From an uncultured Dehalococcoidia bacterium (lineage in GTDB: Bacteria; Chloroflexota; Dehalococcoidia; Lucifugimonadales; UBA3495): a stretch of 64,000 bases of DNA. The notes under the pieces are model-generated. The model had not been told where the DNA came from. It made no database searches and saw nothing but the letters and a program-made list of their open reading frames with translations. The position numbers were made by a program, and so were the translations under genes. The stretch's first letter is position 1; the number at the start of each line of letters is the position of its first letter. The stretch is from NCBI GenBank assembly GCA_958295765.1, contig CATQHB010000002.1, positions 1,816,001-1,880,000 of the forward strand, written 5' to 3'. Positions 61,197 through 64,000 of the stretch are shown here, one piece after another.

Positions 61197-63008
61197 CTAC
61201 TCCTGCCGGGAACCTCGCACCCTAACGGTAACGACGTAGATGCCTCGATATTGGCGGTGGTGAATGGAGTCGGCGTAGTGGCGCAGCAGGCGGAAGGATA
61301 TTTCATCTTCGTTGGGTTCTTCCTCCTGGTTGCTGAGCAGGGCCAGCCGGTCTTCCAGGTTTTCCTCTTCCGCCGCCGCCACAAACTCCAACTCTACGGC
61401 CCCGCTTTCCGGGCGCGCCGTGACCAGCAGCCGCCGCGGCCGGGCTTGCGGGTCTTCGTCCTCCTGCCCCAGCAGGCTGGTCAGGGTTTCCTCGCCGGCC
61501 GAGCGCAGCCGCTCGGTGGAAGCCTGGTTCCAGCCCAGGGAGTCGGCCAACTGGCTGAGAAACCGGTCAATGGGGGTCAGGGCGGAAACGGCCAACTCCG
61601 CCCGTAGCCGCCGGGCCCGGGGGTTGGTGAGTTCCATCAAAACGGAGAGCAGAATGGCGGTAGCCGTGCCGAAGGTTATGCCGCTGCCCAACAGCCGGCC
61701 CCAGGAATCGCCCAGCAAGTCGGTAAATACGCTGGAGTTTCCCACCGCTACCCCGGCAAGGACGGCTACCCCCGCCGCCAGCGCCTTGCGATAGTCCAGC
61801 CCGTCCTGAACCACCGTGCGCGCGCCCTCCATAAAAATCAGGCCCAACAAAATCATCACGAAAGCGCACATCACCGGGCCGGGAATCGCCAGCAGCAAGG
61901 CAATCAGCTTGGGCAGCATCGCCAATACCACCATGAGCGCCCCGATGGCGTAACCGGTGCTCCGGGAAGCCACGCCGGTAATGTTAATCAGGGCGACGCT
62001 GATGGAGCTATACGAGGTAACCGGCGCAGTTCCGGCGATGCCGGACAACAGGTTGCACAACCAGGTGGTGTTGACCAAGCCTTGAACCAGGCGAAAGTCC
62101 GTAGCCCGGGGCCGCCGCCGGGCCGTCCGCTGCATCACGAAACCGTCATCCACCCCCCGGACGCCCGTAGCCAGGAAAACCACCAGGTAAATCGGCAGCA
62201 GCGTCCAGAACTCCACCCCCGGCGTCAGGTCAACTCCTTGCCAGGAGCGCCAATGGGGCAGGCCCCACCAGGGGGCCGCCGCCACCGGCCCGAAGTCGTA
62301 TATGCCGAAAAGGGCGGCCACCACACAGCCGGCCCCAATGCCGATGACGGCCGACCAGAGCCGGAGCAGCCCCGGGGAGCGCATCGCCAGGGTCAGGGCG
62401 ACCAGCAGGGTGGCCCCGGCCGCCGCTAATGCGCCCAGCGGCGGCGCGCCGGCCGGTATGTCCCCCAGCCGGGCGATGACCGGGGGAGCGACGGAGAGGG
62501 CAATAAGCATCTGCATCGTCCCGGCCACCACCGGCGTGATAATCCGGCGCACCAGGGACAGCCACCGGGCCAGGGCGAACTGAATCAGCGAACCTACTAT
62601 TATCAGGCTGGACGCCAGCGCCGGCCCCCCTACCATCAAGGCGGGGACGGACGCCGACACGAAAGCTCCCGAACTGCCCATCATCAGCGGGTGCCCGACG
62701 CTGAACTGCCCCAGGCGGGCCGTATTCAGTATCGTGATAACCCCGTTAATGACCAACGCCATAAAGACGGCCCAGGTCAGGTAGCTTGCTTCCACCACCC
62801 CCACCCCGAAGTTAACCAATACCTGCAACGCGATCGGCGTAACTGCCAGCGCGGCGCCCTGCACCGCGACGGCAGCCATCAACGGCAGGGGACACGGCTC
62901 ATCCGGTTCATAACGAATATGTTCGTTCACCCGCGGCGCGGCCAAAAGCACATCCCCTAAGGCGTGGTGGAGTAAGGTGTAACGGGGCTTCAATTTAACA
63001 CCATACAC
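61197..63008 (-). CDS. NCS2-type nucleobase permease with C-terminal soluble domain
   Basis: 603 residues. About 12-14 hydrophobic segments (from ~45 to ~460) match uracil-xanthine permease style: FSVGHPLMMGSSGAFVSASV, AGTAPVTSYSSISVALINIT with the substrate-site-like ends, and LIFMEGARTVVQDGL. The C-terminal ~136 residues (468-603) hold LRSAGEETLTSLLGQ and VELEFVAAAEEENLEDRLAL, similar in plan to the ATP-binding part of anti-sigma-type histidine kinase-like domains. GTG 63008 is taken as start; TTG 62993 is possible. Confidence 0.83.
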   Translation of the reverse strand: MYGVKLKPRYTLLHHALGDVLLAAPRVNEHIRYEPDEPCPLPLMAAVAVQGAALAVTPIALQVLVNFGVGVVEASYLTWAVFMALVINGVITILNTARLGQFSVGHPLMMGSSGAFVSASVPALMVGGPALASSLIIVGSLIQFALARWLSLVRRIITPVVAGTMQMLIALSVAPPVIARLGDIPAGAPPLGALAAAGATLLVALTLAMRSPGLLRLWSAVIGIGAGCVVAALFGIYDFGPVAAAPWWGLPHWRSWQGVDLTPGVEFWTLLPIYLVVFLATGVRGVDDGFVMQRTARRRPRATDFRLVQGLVNTTWLCNLLSGIAGTAPVTSYSSISVALINITGVASRSTGYAIGALMVVLAMLPKLIALLLAIPGPVMCAFVMILLGLIFMEGARTVVQDGLDYRKALAAGVAVLAGVAVGNSSVFTDLLGDSWGRLLGSGITFGTATAILLSVLMELTNPRARRLRAELAVSALTPIDRFLSQLADSLGWNQASTERLRSAGEETLTSLLGQEDEDPQARPRRLLVTARPESGAVELEFVAAAEEENLEDRLALLSNQEEEPNEDEISFRLLRHYADSIHHRQYRGIYVVTVRVRGSRQE

Positions 63009-63100
63009 CGGTCAACGCAATCGCACACCGGTTGCAGTAGGCCCAACATTTGTTGCTATCCCTGCCCGTACCGGCTCCGGTGGATGGTTGATGGTTGGAT

Positions 63101-63221
63101 GGTAGGGGCGGGTTTATAACCCGCCCAATGTTCAACGGCAAGAAAGCGCCGGAAAACCGGTGGGCCATAGTTGAAATACTCCGGCACCCGAGCCAGGGCG
63201 GGTTACAAACCCGCCCCTACC
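63101..63221. repeat. ~120 bp inverted-end element, copy 5
   Basis: GGTAGGGGCGGGTTTATAAC and TTACAAACCCGCCCCTACC ends; one of two elements in the gene-free stretch 63009-63467. Confidence 0.75.
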
Positions 63222-63257
63222 CGGGCAATCGCGTCGCAACTATGGCAACACAAACAA

Positions 63258-63354
63258 CCGTCGTTCCGGCGAAAGCCGGAATCCAGGAAATCCCTCGGAA
63301 AAGAGAAGGCCAGCTACCAAGAGTTCTGGATTCCGGCTTCCGCCGGAACGACGG
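63258..63354. repeat. ~97 bp palindromic element, copy 6
   Basis: Same ends as copy 1; the right inverted repeat has one substitution (GGCTTCCGCC). It lies 36 bases after the ~120 bp element. Confidence 0.85.
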
Positions 63355-63409
63355 TTGCCGGCGCCGGAATGACGGTTGCCTGGTTTTGCCCTCGCATACC
63401 CGCGTCTCT

Positions 63410-63438
63410 TTGTGAAAATACCCCCCATTTGATACAAT
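63410..63438 (+). promoter_or_regulatory. Candidate sigma-70 promoter for the arylsulfotransferase-like gene
   Basis: TTGTGA (63410-63415), 17 bases, TACAAT (63433-63438), 30 bases before the start codon. Confidence 0.6.
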
Positions 63439-63467
63439 CCCCGCAACAGGCATACCGGGAGGCGTCT

Positions 63468-64000
63468 ATGGGCTGGTCAAGTCATCATAAAATCGGGCTG
63501 ATTCACTACAACCCCCAGCAGAGTTATCGGGGCTATACCCTGGTGGCGACCAACCGGGGCGGTTATCACGCTAACCTGATTGATATGGAGGGCCGGGTCT
63601 GCCACCGCTGGCACCACCCGGAGGGCATCACCTACGGCTACCTGCTGCCCAACGGCCACCTGCTCTTTCGCAGCCGGACGGCGCGGGGCGGAACCGAAGG
63701 GCCGGAGTTCGGCGGCCGTTCCCTGTCCTTAATCGAACTGGATTGGGAGGGCAACGTGGCCTGGGAGTACCGCCACCCGGAGATGTTCCTGCATCACGAC
63801 TTTGAGCGGCTGCCCAACGGCAATACCCTGGCGCTGCTGTGGACGCCCCTGCCCGCCGAGTTGTCCGCCCAGGTTCAGGGCGGCTTTCGCGCCGATGATG
63901 ACCCGGAACCGATGTGGGGCGACGTGGTGCAGGAAATCACCCCGGCCGGCGACGTGGTCTATGAGTGGAAGTCCTGGGAGTTCCTGAGCGTTGATGAGGA
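63468..64000 (+). CDS. Arylsulfotransferase (ASST)-like beta-propeller protein, cut by the window edge
   Basis: The visible 177 residues from ATG 63468 (GGGAGG upstream) show repeated propeller blades: ANLIDMEGRVCHRWHHPEG, YGYLLPNGHLLFRSRTARG, LIELDWEGNVAWEYRHPEM, HHDFERLPNGNTLALLWTP, VVQEITPAGDVVYEWKSWEF. The recurring W-E-Y/W-x-H and LPNGN-type blocks are those of arylsulfate sulfotransferases, which in bacteria move sulfate between aryl groups. No signal peptide is seen. The C-terminal half is outside the window. Confidence 0.85.
   Translation, partial: MGWSSHHKIGLIHYNPQQSYRGYTLVATNRGGYHANLIDMEGRVCHRWHHPEGITYGYLLPNGHLLFRSRTARGGTEGPEFGGRSLSLIELDWEGNVAWEYRHPEMFLHHDFERLPNGNTLALLWTPLPAELSAQVQGGFRADDDPEPMWGDVVQEITPAGDVVYEWKSWEFLSVDE

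Noticed and set aside
1-64000. tRNA or rRNA genes
   Set aside because: I saw no conserved rRNA blocks and no cloverleaf with a GGTTCGAATCC-type arm; GGTTCGACAAGCTC in the repeat resembles a T-arm only by chance.

Overview
The window is GC-rich chromosomal DNA (roughly 60 percent GC by eye) from an uncultivated bacterium, most likely a Chloroflexota member of the Dehalococcoidia/SAR202 kind. The pointers are three luciferase-like flavin oxidoreductases, a UGSC-motif selenoprotein beside a 'GWTDGLP' family protein, a GuaB3-type IMP dehydrogenase, a DUF1461/TIGR01906 membrane protein, a dnaG-rpoD pair and many dispersed palindromic repeats. The assignment is an inference; no rRNA or tRNA gene was seen. 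Genes are on both strands in short operons, and the two ends cut genes (an amidase on the left, an arylsulfotransferase-like gene on the right).

Region by region. 1-5.6 kb: amidase with a GatC/AtzG-like small subunit, glmU, a CBS-domain membrane protein, a small anchored protein and a zinc ribbon. 5.7-13.5 kb: core replication and transcription block rpoD-dnaG plus dnaE (all minus). 13.9-24 kb: a small zinc-ribbon protein, the GWTDGLP protein, a 1394-residue DUF4011/SF1-helicase/nuclease protein (candidate anti-phage effector), a lipoprotein metalloprotease held between two copies of a 66-83 bp direct repeat, a UGSC selenoprotein read through an in-frame UGA, and guaB3. 24-28 kb: peptide-type ABC substrate-binding lipoprotein and a luciferase-like oxidoreductase. 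28-43 kb: a genome-defence and mobile-type zone with three PIN-domain toxin-antitoxin pairs, a type III restriction-modification operon (mod-res), a DUF262-HNH-AlbA_2 fusion, interspersed with two more luciferase-like enzymes, an S49 peptidase, a thioredoxin-reductase-like protein and a small membrane protein. 42.6-46.2 kb: two tandem SDR paralogues and a pair of hotdog (MaoC-type) hydratase subunits with a PaREP1-like protein. 46.7-64 kb: secreted metalloprotease, NurA-like nuclease, acyl-CoA-dehydrogenase-type flavoenzyme, NYN ribonuclease, mazG, FmdB and CDGSH small proteins, a fumarylacetoacetase-fold hydratase, leucine dehydrogenase, ilvE, retropepsin-like protein, plsY, EamA transporter, NCS2 permease with an extra soluble domain, and the truncated arylsulfotransferase.

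The intergenic spaces carry at least three dispersed repeat families: a ~97 bp element with long terminal inverted repeats (six copies), a ~120 bp element with inverted ends (five copies) and a short element found singly and in clusters (at least five sites). The most unusual signals are the UGA-containing UGSC gene with a SECIS-like hairpin directly after the UGA, the direct repeat that duplicates its 3' end around the metalloprotease gene, and the cluster of defence fusions. All functions are read from motifs and gene order; no database search was run.
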